From: Sulfuricurvum sp.
Lineage (GTDB): Bacteria > Campylobacterota > Campylobacteria > Campylobacterales > Sulfurimonadaceae
DNA length: 51,993 bases
Assembly: GCA_028710885.1 (NCBI GenBank)
Contig: JAQTTG010000010.1
Coordinates: forward strand, 1 to 51,993
Reading direction: 5' to 3'
Within the stretch, counting starts at the first letter, position 1, and each line of letters opens with the position of its first letter. Under the pieces are notes generated by a model. The model did no database searches, was not told the origin of the DNA, and saw only the letters and a program-made list of their open reading frames with translations. The position numbers and the translations under genes were made by a program. Below are positions 30,026 through 38,006 of this stretch, in pieces.

Positions 30026-30598
30026 TTAAATTCCAAGGCAAGCCACAATCTTACTATACACCTCTCTTGCCAGTTTTGCATCATATAGGGCTGTATGCAA
30101 TTTTTCATCAACCACAGGAATTTCCAAATGCTCTGCAACAGTTTTCAATTTGAAATTCTGCATCTCCGCTCTGCTAACCTGACAAGCAAACATCGCCAAA
30201 TTCATCACGCAAACCCAAGGATGCCAAAACCAGCTACCGAAATAATCATCATCCAATTTGTAAAACCAATTTCTCAATATCTGTTGATCAAATTCTGATC
30301 CATACCCTATAACCACAAATTTGTCTCTTCTATCATACCGGTCAACATATTTGTCCATCAGATCAATAAACTTCCCTAAAACAATTTCAGGAGAAGGAAA
30401 GCTTGATATTTTTTCTATGCTCATCCCATTATTTTCAAACGCATCAGTATTTACTTCATCTTCTTCAAAGATGTCACAATTGAACTCAAACTCTTCTTCT
30501 CTCCTCCCAGCAACAATAACTCCACCAAGTTGATACATCCCTACAGCATTCACATTAACCCCAGTTGTTTCCGTATCGATAAATAATTGCTTGACCAT
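30026..30598 (-). CDS. DnaQ-like 3'-5' exonuclease
   Basis: A 190-residue DEDD exonuclease. Exo I is FIDTETTGVN (residues 6-15), Exo II lies around VIGYGSEFDQQIL, and Exo III is HTALYDAKLAREVY near the C-terminus with the catalytic His and Asp. It is related to the epsilon proofreading subunit and would edit the product of the phage DnaE or process DNA ends. AAGGAGGAAAA precedes the ATG. Confidence 0.88.
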   Translation of the reverse strand: MVKQLFIDTETTGVNVNAVGMYQLGGVIVAGRREEEFEFNCDIFEEDEVNTDAFENNGMSIEKISSFPSPEIVLGKFIDLMDKYVDRYDRRDKFVVIGYGSEFDQQILRNWFYKLDDDYFGSWFWHPWVCVMNLAMFACQVSRAEMQNFKLKTVAEHLEIPVVDEKLHTALYDAKLAREVYSKIVACLGI

Positions 30599-30613
30599 TT
30601 TTCCTCCTTGATT

Positions 30614-31081
30614 TCAAATTCCAATTCTATCAATAGAACTAACCGCCCAACGACATGGTTTGCATAAATGATAATGCTGCGTCAAATTATCTCCCCAAAT
30701 CGGAGATTCAAATGACTTGTTGCACCTCATACAGACAAACTTCCCATGGTTTGCCGGACTCCCACAATTTGTAATTGAATTTCTGGTGTATAAATCCAAC
30801 CCAATTTCCCTGCGGCATGTAATACACCAATCTTCATGACCAAGGCTTTTCTTTGAAAAACAATGTGTGGATTTTATTTCTTTGCATTTTTCACAAACCC
30901 TTAAATCTGTTATGCGAGTAAGCCTTAATTTTTTTGTTCTCAGCATGAAAACCTGATTTACTGAGATGCCTAACTTTTCAGCAATTTCTCTATCGTTCAA
31001 GCCCTTATTGAATAATTTCTCTGTTAATTTTAGTTTTGCCGGCATTTCCTCTGGGGATATTGATTGCGACCTTGTCTTCAT
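30614..31081 (-). CDS. Helix-turn-helix plus zinc-finger protein
   Basis: A 155-residue protein. Near residues 27-48 KGLNDREIAEKLGISVNQV is a resolvase-type helix-turn-helix. Then CEKCKEIKSTHCF, WCITCRRE, CGSPANHGKFVCMRCN and HLCKPC give two or more zinc sites. It is probably DNA-binding, either a regulator or a homing-type accessory protein lacking a nuclease core. Its 5' end overlaps the 3' end of the Rad50-like C-half gene by 77 bases. Confidence 0.6.
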   Translation of the reverse strand: MKTRSQSISPEEMPAKLKLTEKLFNKGLNDREIAEKLGISVNQVFMLRTKKLRLTRITDLRVCEKCKEIKSTHCFSKKSLGHEDWCITCRREIGLDLYTRNSITNCGSPANHGKFVCMRCNKSFESPIWGDNLTQHYHLCKPCRWAVSSIDRIGI

Positions 31082-31718
31082 TATCACCTATACCCTTCAC
31101 AAGTTTGAGATGAGATTTGTTTCCATCATGAGTTACTTGATATGACCTATCCGCTGCTTCAATCAATTCGTCATCGTGCGTGATAATAATAATTTGGAAA
31201 TTCAATTTGTGGCTGATCTCTCTTAACACTTGCCCACCTAAAGAAATCAGCTTCCCCATATTTTTCATTGGTTCATCAAAAATCATTACATTTCTGCTTC
31301 TTGGATTCTGCAATGACCACAGCACTATCCTTGCTGCAAAACTTATTACATCAATCAATCCTCCTGCAACATCATCCCCTAAATTGTCATATATCCGTTC
31401 TTGGCCGTCAACAGTTTCGGTTACAAGCAAGCGGCATTCCATTTTGTTTCTTTTTCTTTCTATTTCCAAACTGAATTTCAAAGGTCTATCAAAAACACTT
31501 TGGATGGCCATTGTAACCAAGGATTCAACCCTGTCTTTGAATCTTTTCTGTGTATTTTGCGACACTTCTACCAGAATCCAGCGTGCTTTTGTCTGGATAT
31601 CAACCAGCTTCTTGAGAGATTCAAACTGGCTCTTTTTTCTTTCCAATTGATGTTCCAACAGCTTGCAATTGGCTTGCGCACCGGAAAACTCACTTTGGAT
31701 TTCTTGTATCGTCATCAT
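31005..31718 (-). CDS. C-terminal half of a split SbcC/Rad50 ATPase
   Basis: A 237-residue protein holding only the C-terminal half of an SMC/Rad50 ATPase. It has a coiled-coil arm (residues 10-60), then DVAGGLIDVISFAARIVL (degenerate ABC signature region), VMIFDEPMKNMG (Walker B with catalytic Glu) and IIIITHDDELIEAA (switch His). It lacks a Walker A; that is encoded on the separate gene at 32856-34094. Together with the SbcD-like nuclease it would form the end-processing complex. ATGA overlap links it to the small coiled-coil gene. Confidence 0.82.
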   Translation of the reverse strand: MMTIQEIQSEFSGAQANCKLLEHQLERKKSQFESLKKLVDIQTKARWILVEVSQNTQKRFKDRVESLVTMAIQSVFDRPLKFSLEIERKRNKMECRLLVTETVDGQERIYDNLGDDVAGGLIDVISFAARIVLWSLQNPRSRNVMIFDEPMKNMGKLISLGGQVLREISHKLNFQIIIITHDDELIEAADRSYQVTHDGNKSHLKLVKGIGDNEDKVAINIPRGNAGKTKINREIIQ

Positions 31719-31960
31719 CGATAACCTTCCAGCTTCTCTTCTGCAATATTGAGCAATTCAGTTTCTCTTTCTTTTTTTATCTCAATCTGTTCTCTCATTT
31801 CTTCAAGCTTCTTATATGCCTCATTGATATCCTTAACCCCAAAATCTTTCTTGATGCTGTCAAGGATCGCATCTCTGGCACCTTCTTTCTGAGCCTTCTC
31901 ATTTTTCAATCTTTCGATTTTTTCCCTTAGCTTTTTCAAAACAAGCTCCCGATCCATCAT
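31715..31960 (-). CDS. Small coiled-coil protein between SbcD and split SbcC
   Basis: An 81-residue, nearly all-helical charged protein (LREKIERLKNEKAQKEGARD, IEIKKERETELLNIAEEKLE) with heptad-like spacing. It is translationally coupled to both the SbcD-like nuclease gene and the Rad50 C-half gene. It could be a detached piece of the Rad50 coiled coil, or an assembly factor of the complex. No enzymatic motif is seen. Confidence 0.65.
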   Translation of the reverse strand: MMDRELVLKKLREKIERLKNEKAQKEGARDAILDSIKKDFGVKDINEAYKKLEEMREQIEIKKERETELLNIAEEKLEGYR

Positions 31961-32859
31961 TTCTCCTCCATCAGTCCTGACAAATAATCAACAACCTCTT
32001 TATCAATCCCATTTGTTCTAATAAATTCATACAGATTGTCTTGAAATGAAACGCCTTGCAATTGTTCATCCTGCTTCATCATGTCAATAAAATTTTGCAA
32101 TTTGCCTTCTGCTTCACTCTGAATCTCAATATGATCACGACTTAAAACCTCTTCAGAAGGCTGATGAGGAATTGTAACCCATTCTAATTCCCTTGTCTCC
32201 GTGTCAAATATGACAATTTTAGGTTCATGCTGAAAATTATACTCAGTTGCCTCTTTGCGCAACATTGGCCCAAGATTCAATATAGTCATGTTTCCAATTC
32301 TTTCCACGAATGTTCTGTGAATATCCCCGCACAAAATCAAATCATACCCAGAATGCAATGAAAGAAATTTCTTGGCAGCAGTATATACGCAACCGGGATA
32401 TGCCGGAGCATCAGAAATAGGGGCATGAATAATGAGTATGTTTAGCCCTTCCATATCTGGCTTAGGAATTTCACCACCAAATGAGCAGCCTTGCAAATAA
32501 CAGTTCCCGCCAATGTAAACAGATTTATCATCAGCAATTTCAACCAATCCTGCTTTTGCTAATATCCCAAGATTTGTTTTATCTCTCGTCTCTTCTGAAT
32601 ACAGATATGTATCATGCTGGCCATAAACCGTATAAACCGATGCACCACACGTCTTCAACCGATCCATAACATGAGAAAGCAGCGACCAGCTTCTTGGCTT
32701 ATCAAAGAAATCTCCGGCTTGTAAAATTGGAGCATCCAGCTCATCAGCTTTTTTAAGAACAAAAGCCAATTTATCAAATTGAACTTTGGTAAGATCATCT
32801 TTCCTGCCAATAGGATTTTGATAAACCAAATGCCAATCAGAACATAATATCAATTTCAT
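31957..32859 (-). CDS. sbcD: SbcD/Mre11-like nuclease
   Basis: A 300-residue calcineurin-like phosphoesterase. Metal-binding motifs are CSDWHL (residues 6-11), QAGDFFDK, VYGQHDTY in place of the usual GNHD, IIHAPI and LCGDIHRTF. As in T4 gp47 it would be the nuclease partner of the split SbcC proteins encoded on each side and would resect DNA ends for recombination-dependent replication. It overlaps the upstream gene by four bases. Confidence 0.88.
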   Translation of the reverse strand: MKLILCSDWHLVYQNPIGRKDDLTKVQFDKLAFVLKKADELDAPILQAGDFFDKPRSWSLLSHVMDRLKTCGASVYTVYGQHDTYLYSEETRDKTNLGILAKAGLVEIADDKSVYIGGNCYLQGCSFGGEIPKPDMEGLNILIIHAPISDAPAYPGCVYTAAKKFLSLHSGYDLILCGDIHRTFVERIGNMTILNLGPMLRKEATEYNFQHEPKIVIFDTETRELEWVTIPHQPSEEVLSRDHIEIQSEAEGKLQNFIDMMKQDEQLQGVSFQDNLYEFIRTNGIDKEVVDYLSGLMEEK

Positions 32860-34094
32860 AATGTCTCCATAATTTTGCCAATCTGCTTTTCACTGATAGA
32901 TGATAAACAAACAGGACAAGTTTTCATTTCTTTCCACAAATCAGCATATTCTTTTTTTGCTGCCTTGATTTCGCCGGCAAGACCTTCGCAAAGGTAACAA
33001 ATCGAATTGAATTTGTCTGTAGCTGTTTCCAGATCATCAAAAAATACCACAAAAGCCTGAATATCTGAAATTTCATTACATTCTTTTTCAGCCGATAAAG
33101 CAATTAATATGTTGGCAAGACTTTTTTCCAACTTTTCAAAATTAGAAATAGCAATAGCCAATTTGCTCCCTTGTCGACCCAACTCAGCCCAATCCGTGAC
33201 CTCCAATTTATCTACCAAAATTTTAAATTCCAAGGCATCATTTTCGCGTTTTTCTATCTGGGAAGTATAAAGTTCCCATTTTTCTATTTGAGCCTGTAAA
33301 AGGGTATGTATAGCTATTTCTTTTTCGTAATTTTCTGCCTTATTTACATATTTCTCAGCCAACAAATATTCTTCAATTTTCTCAGAATCCCTACAAATTT
33401 CTTCAAGATGCTCAAGTTTAGTATCCAGATCCATCGTGGCCTTGAAAAATGCCCTTAATTCCTCGTTGTTCTTACTGAGAGCATTAATCAATTTTTCCGT
33501 TTCTTCAAGATCATCATACTTTTTCAGGGCAATTTCTTCCCGCCCAATTTCAGAATTGAGCCTGACCAGATCACGATTATTTTGATTGACCTGACTTGTA
33601 ACCTCAGAAACCCATCCATCAACATCTTCTAATTTTGTAATCTTGTTGACAATTCTGGCAATTTCTCCCGGAGATGACATTACAAGAAATGGCTCATCAA
33701 ACTGCTTTTGCATATTCAATTCGGACATATTGAGAACTTGATCTATCTGATCAGGTATTCCTGATGATGGAGCAGCAGATTCCCAACCATCCATCTTGTA
33801 AATGCTTTCATCAAGCACTTTCCCATTTTTCTTGTGAATGTGAATCTTTTTCTCAAGAGAAACAGTCTTCCCATCAAACAGCTCCAAGGAAATTTCCGTT
33901 GATCCTTTATTACCAGCAAAGTCGGAAAAATAATGAGCACCTTGCGGCCTATTTTCCAACAGCAATCTCATTGCCCTCAGAATAGCTGTTTTCCCTGTAA
34001 ATGATAATCCTTGGATAACATTCACGCCAGGAGAAAACTCAATTTCTGTATTCGCATGGCTTTGAAAATTCTTGATTGATAATCGCTTGAACAT
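32856..34094 (-). CDS. sbcC: N-terminal half of a split SbcC/Rad50 ATPase with zinc hook
   Basis: A 412-residue protein, MFKRLSIKNFQSHANTEIEF, then the Walker A QGLSFTGKTAILRAM (residues 28-42). A Q-loop-like NMQKQFDEPFLVMSSPGEI follows, and then a long coiled coil. Near the C-terminus KTCPVCLSSISE (about residue 395) is the CxxC of a Rad50 zinc hook, and the protein ends 18 residues later. The returning coil and Walker B half are on other genes (31715-31960, 31005-31718). The ATPase is therefore divided at its hook. Confidence 0.85.
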   Translation of the reverse strand: MFKRLSIKNFQSHANTEIEFSPGVNVIQGLSFTGKTAILRAMRLLLENRPQGAHYFSDFAGNKGSTEISLELFDGKTVSLEKKIHIHKKNGKVLDESIYKMDGWESAAPSSGIPDQIDQVLNMSELNMQKQFDEPFLVMSSPGEIARIVNKITKLEDVDGWVSEVTSQVNQNNRDLVRLNSEIGREEIALKKYDDLEETEKLINALSKNNEELRAFFKATMDLDTKLEHLEEICRDSEKIEEYLLAEKYVNKAENYEKEIAIHTLLQAQIEKWELYTSQIEKRENDALEFKILVDKLEVTDWAELGRQGSKLAIAISNFEKLEKSLANILIALSAEKECNEISDIQAFVVFFDDLETATDKFNSICYLCEGLAGEIKAAKKEYADLWKEMKTCPVCLSSISEKQIGKIMETL

Positions 34095-34097
34095 ATT

Positions 34098-34535
34098 TTA
34101 TCCCTTTTCCAAACTTTCCATGTGTCTCAGATAATGCCTACGGACTATCTGTGGAGACCAATTTGCTCCGTGGATTGGCCAATACGCTTGTGTATTCAAT
34201 GTATCCGCTATACTCTTGAAAGACAATTTATCATAGAATCGCCAGAAGAAAATATTGCTATCAGCTTCTTTCATGAGATCAGCTTTCTTGCGCCAACGAC
34301 CAGTCGCTTTATAGATACGGAAAACAAGCACGGCATTCCATTTCTTGGCTGATCTTGGCCATAACCCACGATCATTCAGTCCCATAGCAATTGTCTCAAA
34401 AGACTTTTTCTCCATTTCTCGCAAGCGAACAATCTCACTGATAATGATTCGTTCTAATTCTTTACGCTCCTTCCACTCTGCCAGTTTCTTCTCCTTCTCT
34501 TTGCCATAAAAACACTTTCCATATGCAACATTCAT
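34098..34535 (-). CDS. Protein with two recombinase-like winged-helix repeats
   Basis: A 145-residue protein. After a charged helix (EKKLAEWKERKELERII) it has two repeats: FETIAMGLNDRGLWPRSAKK with WNAVLVFRIYK, and FKSIADTLNTQAYWPIHGAN with WSPQIVRRHYL. Each resembles the LNxxGxxxxxGxxW segment of the recombinase domain of large serine recombinases. No resolvase catalytic domain is present. It probably binds DNA; the purpose is unknown. ATG 34535 overlaps the preceding stop and follows GAGG. Confidence 0.55.
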   Translation of the reverse strand: MNVAYGKCFYGKEKEKKLAEWKERKELERIIISEIVRLREMEKKSFETIAMGLNDRGLWPRSAKKWNAVLVFRIYKATGRWRKKADLMKEADSNIFFWRFYDKLSFKSIADTLNTQAYWPIHGANWSPQIVRRHYLRHMESLEKG

Positions 34536-34759
34536 CACATCACCTCACTAATATTCCATTGTTTTAAAATCTGCAAAGCCTTGCCATGCAGCTTCTTCCC
34601 CTTACGATAGAATGTGTTAAAACGTCTGGCCTGATATTCGCTCGCTAAATGATAAGTGTATCTTTTTGGAACATCTTGTTTGATATTCTGGATAAAAACA
34701 GAAATATCTATGATCCCATCTGGATTCTTAACGCACGACTCAAGAATTAGTTTCATCAT
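34535..34759 (-). CDS. Small hypothetical protein
   Basis: A 74-residue basic protein, MMKLILESCVKNPDGIIDIS, then FIQNIKQDVPKRYTYHLASE and FYRKGKKLHGKALQIL. The longer frame upstream overlaps the nuclease gene and is ignored. The start follows AGGAG and a TATAAT element 19 bases upstream. Unknown function. Confidence 0.55.
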   Translation of the reverse strand: MMKLILESCVKNPDGIIDISVFIQNIKQDVPKRYTYHLASEYQARRFNTFYRKGKKLHGKALQILKQWNISEVM

Positions 34760-34778
34760 CAGCTCCTTTCTTGAATGT

Positions 34779-34784
34779 ATTATA
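34779..34784 (-). promoter_or_regulatory. Possible -10 element (ATTATAATAC) before gene 34535-34759
   Basis: The minus strand reads CATTATAATACATTC, ending about 19 bases before the start and overlapping the end of the nuclease gene. No -35 hexamer at standard spacing. Confidence 0.45.
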
Positions 34785-35412
34785 ATGTAGTTTTGATAAT
34801 TTCTGGCAAATTTATTGCCCATTCCAGAAAAGTTTTTGTTGGCATAATGATTCCAATGCCTCTTATCCCACAAGAAAAGCCAGAATAATTTCCAAGCCAA
34901 GATTGTAACTTTGTAAAATATAATTCTCCAATCATAATGCAGGAGGAGCGAGCATTTCTCCGAAAAATAAGAACAGGAGTTCTATTTGATAACGTTGAAT
35001 CCCGCAAACATTGCTTCCACATTTTGATAATCACAGGCTCTTTTTGGTGAGAATCTAAAATATCAAGGATGTCCCATCGGATGGTTGTTGTTTTATCAAT
35101 ATACTTGATAATTTTACCATTCTGCTTGACGGGAATCTTCATCACTTCACCTTCTGTATCTCTGATCTTTCCTTTCCCGCCATAACCCGTCTTACATTCT
35201 ATGTTCCAAATCCTGATAAGCGGCTCCCCAATAGGATCAGAACAAGTCAAATCCCCTGCCTGTAAAGCTGTATCTTTCCCTGCCTTCCTCCTTTGTGTAA
35301 ATCTGGCACCAGAAGAATGACTTCTGTAGAAAACATCATCTCTCTTTGCACCAGTCCACCACAAGGAAAGTTGTTTTGCCACTTCCCTTTCAAACGAACC
35401 ACCTTTAGCCAT
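34780..35412 (-). CDS. PD-(D/E)XK nuclease, RecB/Holliday resolvase-like
   Basis: A 210-residue protein starting MAKGGSFEREVAKQLSLWWT, with FYRSHSSGARFTQRR, AGDLTCSDP and WNIECKTGYG: the E...GD...ECK pattern of a PD-(D/E)XK endonuclease. Such phage proteins are often annotated as RecB-like or resolvase-like. It would cut branched DNA or assist recombination. ATG 35412 has AAGGAG at the best distance of three possible starts. Located between recombination genes. Confidence 0.72.
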   Translation of the reverse strand: MAKGGSFEREVAKQLSLWWTGAKRDDVFYRSHSSGARFTQRRKAGKDTALQAGDLTCSDPIGEPLIRIWNIECKTGYGGKGKIRDTEGEVMKIPVKQNGKIIKYIDKTTTIRWDILDILDSHQKEPVIIKMWKQCLRDSTLSNRTPVLIFRRNARSSCIMIGELYFTKLQSWLGNYSGFSCGIRGIGIIMPTKTFLEWAINLPEIIKTTL

Positions 35413-35414
35413 CA

Positions 35415-35966
35415 TCACTCCTTAAATAGATCAGAAAAATATTCTGGATGTTTTATTTGCTTTTGAATTTCTTGGCAGAAATACAACCATTGCGGTAAAC
35501 GATGAGTTATCCTTTGGGAAATTATGTTGCGGAGTTCTTTGTATGACATCTTCCACTCTCTTGTTGATAAAAAACCTTCAGGAAGATTATTTTTTACAGT
35601 CAATAAATTTTCTACCGATTTGTCTGCACCATATGCAGCAATCGCCATATTCAATTTAGCTAAAGTTGTTGGAAATATAGGATATTCAAAATTTTCCTGC
35701 GTGAGTAATGCCTTGTGGATTGTATGCATGGTTGAATCAGATTGTTTTGAACAAAGCCTATAAGTATCAGCCTCCTGCCACCAAAATCTTGGCGCGGTAA
35801 CTTTCAACCAAACTTCTATATGCTCAAGAAATTTATTGTGGCCAAAATCCTTGCTGTACAATTTGTGGGAAACTTCCTGAATCCTCCAAACACTTTGCTG
35901 TTTGGAAAGGCTCAATCCAAACATAGCTGAATCAAAACCAGCTTCTTCCAGAATTTCTACTTTCAA
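35415..35966 (-). CDS. Conserved-looking phage protein of unknown function
   Basis: A 183-residue protein starting with TTG (GGAGG ten bases upstream). Prominent blocks are LEEAGFDSAMFGLSLS, KDFGHNKFLEHIEVWLKV, APRFWWQEADTYRLCSKQSD with STMHTI, LPEGFLSTREWKMSYKELRN and IISQRITHRLPQWLYFC. I have the impression of a widespread phage family but cannot name a verified function. A distant ThyX-like flavin-dependent fold is only a guess; the ThyX motif itself is absent. It sits between 5'-3' exonuclease and nuclease genes and overlaps both. Confidence 0.65.
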   Translation of the reverse strand: MKVEILEEAGFDSAMFGLSLSKQQSVWRIQEVSHKLYSKDFGHNKFLEHIEVWLKVTAPRFWWQEADTYRLCSKQSDSTMHTIHKALLTQENFEYPIFPTTLAKLNMAIAAYGADKSVENLLTVKNNLPEGFLSTREWKMSYKELRNIISQRITHRLPQWLYFCQEIQKQIKHPEYFSDLFKE

Positions 35967-36823
35967 AATTCAAATGCCTCCTCCCATTTTTTCCAATTCT
36001 CTTCTTTTAGAAAACTTTTGAATCCGTATTGGCCGAACATATCCTGAAACTTATCCTCTGAAATTTCATCTGGAACAATTTCCAGCTTTTTGATCGCCTT
36101 TTTACCAGAATAAGGTAACCTTACCAAGGGCAGGTTAAACGCCTTAATTTGGCATCCCTCCGTTGATTCTATCGTGTCTTTAGCCTTGCCTTTCAGAATC
36201 CCGGCAATATACTTTGCTGCTGTTTTGTCCCCAACTCCTTTTATCCCAACCACGTTATCTCCGGGACAGCCAGAAATAGCCTTGACCTCCGCCCACTGGC
36301 TTGCTTTTATACTATAATACTGTTCCATGAAATCACTGAGCCGGAAATTTCTCTTGAAATTATGCAACTGGACATTGATATCAAGTAATTGGAATAAATC
36401 TTCATCACTCGACACGATAGTACAATGTTTATCCAAAGCCTTCAAATCATCAACAGCCACAGCAATCAAGTCATCTGCTTCATAACCGCTTTGGTACAGG
36501 ATATTCTTGAATCCCATATAGGGCAAAACCATATTTCTCAAATCATCCATTTGTCGGTATGTATCAGCCAAATCTTCCGCTTGCTCCGCAGTCAGATCCT
36601 TATGCCGATTATTTTTATACTCTGGAGAATAAACTTTTCTCCATGAATTTCTTGAATCCCAACAAAATACAAAATCATGGCATTTGAATTTCTCAGCCAG
36701 AACCAGCAATTGCCTAATAAAATCAAAAACCACATGAACAGATTTGTTTTCATAAGAAAGACTTGTCATGCCAAAGGCAGAACGATAGCAAAGCCAATTA
36801 CAATCAAGAATGATTTTTTTCAT
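35963..36823 (-). CDS. 5'-3' exonuclease / flap endonuclease (Pol I N-domain type)
   Basis: A 286-residue FEN-family nuclease. It shows MKKIILDCNWLCYRSAFGM with the first metal Asp, FCWDSRNSWRKVYSPEYKNN, YEADDLIAVAV, VSSDEDLFQLL, and a helix-hairpin-helix (ISGCPGDNVVGIKGVGDKTA). It matches the 5' nucleases of T5 (D15) and DNA polymerase I. It would remove RNA primers or process flaps. ATG follows GGGAGGATA. Confidence 0.92.
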   Translation of the reverse strand: MKKIILDCNWLCYRSAFGMTSLSYENKSVHVVFDFIRQLLVLAEKFKCHDFVFCWDSRNSWRKVYSPEYKNNRHKDLTAEQAEDLADTYRQMDDLRNMVLPYMGFKNILYQSGYEADDLIAVAVDDLKALDKHCTIVSSDEDLFQLLDINVQLHNFKRNFRLSDFMEQYYSIKASQWAEVKAISGCPGDNVVGIKGVGDKTAAKYIAGILKGKAKDTIESTEGCQIKAFNLPLVRLPYSGKKAIKKLEIVPDEISEDKFQDMFGQYGFKSFLKEENWKKWEEAFEF

Positions 36824-36858
36824 TATCCTCCCAAAAAATATTCGTTCTTAACATGCTT

Positions 36859-37941
36859 CTATTCATATCTTTTCCTTCTATCAGTTTTTATGGCCTCTTC
36901 AACTTCATTCCAAGCCTCTTCAACTCTTCTTGCCAGCTCATCTTGCAGCTGATTGTTTTCAATAAAGGCGATCAAATCCGCCCTGTTATAATCCTGTCCA
37001 TCCCAAGACAATAGTTTGACTTTTGGCCCATACAGATAAGCAAGCGATGATGAAATATCATCCACACCATAATCGAACAATACAATCAGTTCAGCCTCCC
37101 GGAAAGGTTTAGCAACTTTATTGCGCTTCATTTTAGCAAGGATCCTGATGCCATATACCCGTTCCTCTCCCCTGAAAGTCTTTTTGAGTTTTTCAATTTC
37201 AGCCAACCAGCATACTTGATGAGTATAGAAATCAAGAGCCTTTCCGCCTGTCCGACCATATTTTTCACCAAATGTAACGCCTATCTTTTGGCGGATCTGA
37301 GAAATAATTACCAATGTAATATCTTTCCCTTGCATCTTTGAACAAATATTTGCGAAAAAACTCTGACTGAGAAATTTGGCCTTTTCTACACCATATGTCC
37401 CATCTTCCTCTTTATCATTTTTGACTGCCTTGTCAAATCTATCAAGCCCTTCTTGAGATGTAAGGGAATCCAAAGAATCAATAACATATATCAGCATTTC
37501 TCCCTGCTTGTGGGAATCAATTTCACGACCAAATTTCCTGCCCCACTCTTGTACTGTACAAGAATTTTCCCAAGTAATACTTTTCTTGAATTCTTTCCCA
37601 TACATCTTTTCAATGGGAAAATCCATCACACCTTCTGCATTGTCATAAACGATCTTGACCTTCTTGACAGCAGGAAAGACAGCAGATTCAATTTCTTTCC
37701 CATGGTGCAAGGCATAGGCACATAATTCCAAGGCCATCATGGTTTTTCCACTACTACCATCCCCAACTAAATTGATGATTCTGCCTCTTGCCCAGCCTCC
37801 ATTCCTGCCTTTCCCAGAAGCAGCAAGATTTAACAGGCATGAGCCTGTATGTAAAAAATCAACCGGAGATTCTTCTATTTCTGAAATTTGTTTTGAAGGA
37901 TTTTCTGAAACTTTTGTAGAATCTGGCCTATCTATTTTCAT
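36859..37941 (-). CDS. recA: RecA/UvsX-like recombinase
   Basis: A 360-residue RecA-fold recombinase. The Walker A GDGSSGKTMMALE is near residue 60, EGVMDFPIEKMYG corresponds to the region after it, and MLIYVIDSLDSLTS is the Walker B strand. The LVIISQIRQKIGVTFGEKYG segment followed by TGGKALDFY is the L2 loop typical of RecA. It would promote strand invasion with the SSB and the SbcCD complex. ATG 37941 follows AAGGAG. An intrinsic terminator lies just upstream, so expression may be lower than that of the ssDNA-binding protein. Confidence 0.9.
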   Translation of the reverse strand: MKIDRPDSTKVSENPSKQISEIEESPVDFLHTGSCLLNLAASGKGRNGGWARGRIINLVGDGSSGKTMMALELCAYALHHGKEIESAVFPAVKKVKIVYDNAEGVMDFPIEKMYGKEFKKSITWENSCTVQEWGRKFGREIDSHKQGEMLIYVIDSLDSLTSQEGLDRFDKAVKNDKEEDGTYGVEKAKFLSQSFFANICSKMQGKDITLVIISQIRQKIGVTFGEKYGRTGGKALDFYTHQVCWLAEIEKLKKTFRGEERVYGIRILAKMKRNKVAKPFREAELIVLFDYGVDDISSSLAYLYGPKVKLLSWDGQDYNRADLIAFIENNQLQDELARRVEEAWNEVEEAIKTDRRKRYE

Positions 37942-37966
37942 CAATTCTCCTTATTACACAGTAATA

Positions 37967-37993
37967 AAAAGCGGAGCAAATTTTGCTCCGCTT
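37967..37993 (-). terminator. Intrinsic terminator between ssDNA-binding protein and recA
   Basis: On the minus strand AAGCGGAGCA pairs with TGCTCCGCTT (10 bp, GC-rich, short AAATT-type loop) and runs into TTTTTATTA. This is a convincing factor-independent terminator in the 62-base gap between the ssDNA-binding protein gene and recA. Confidence 0.8.
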
Positions 37994-38006
37994 ATCTGCA
38001 TAGATG

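Noticed and set aside
35415..35966. Assignment as thymidylate synthase ThyX
   Set aside because: The RHRxxSxNExSxRY motif is not present; only a vague resemblance remained.
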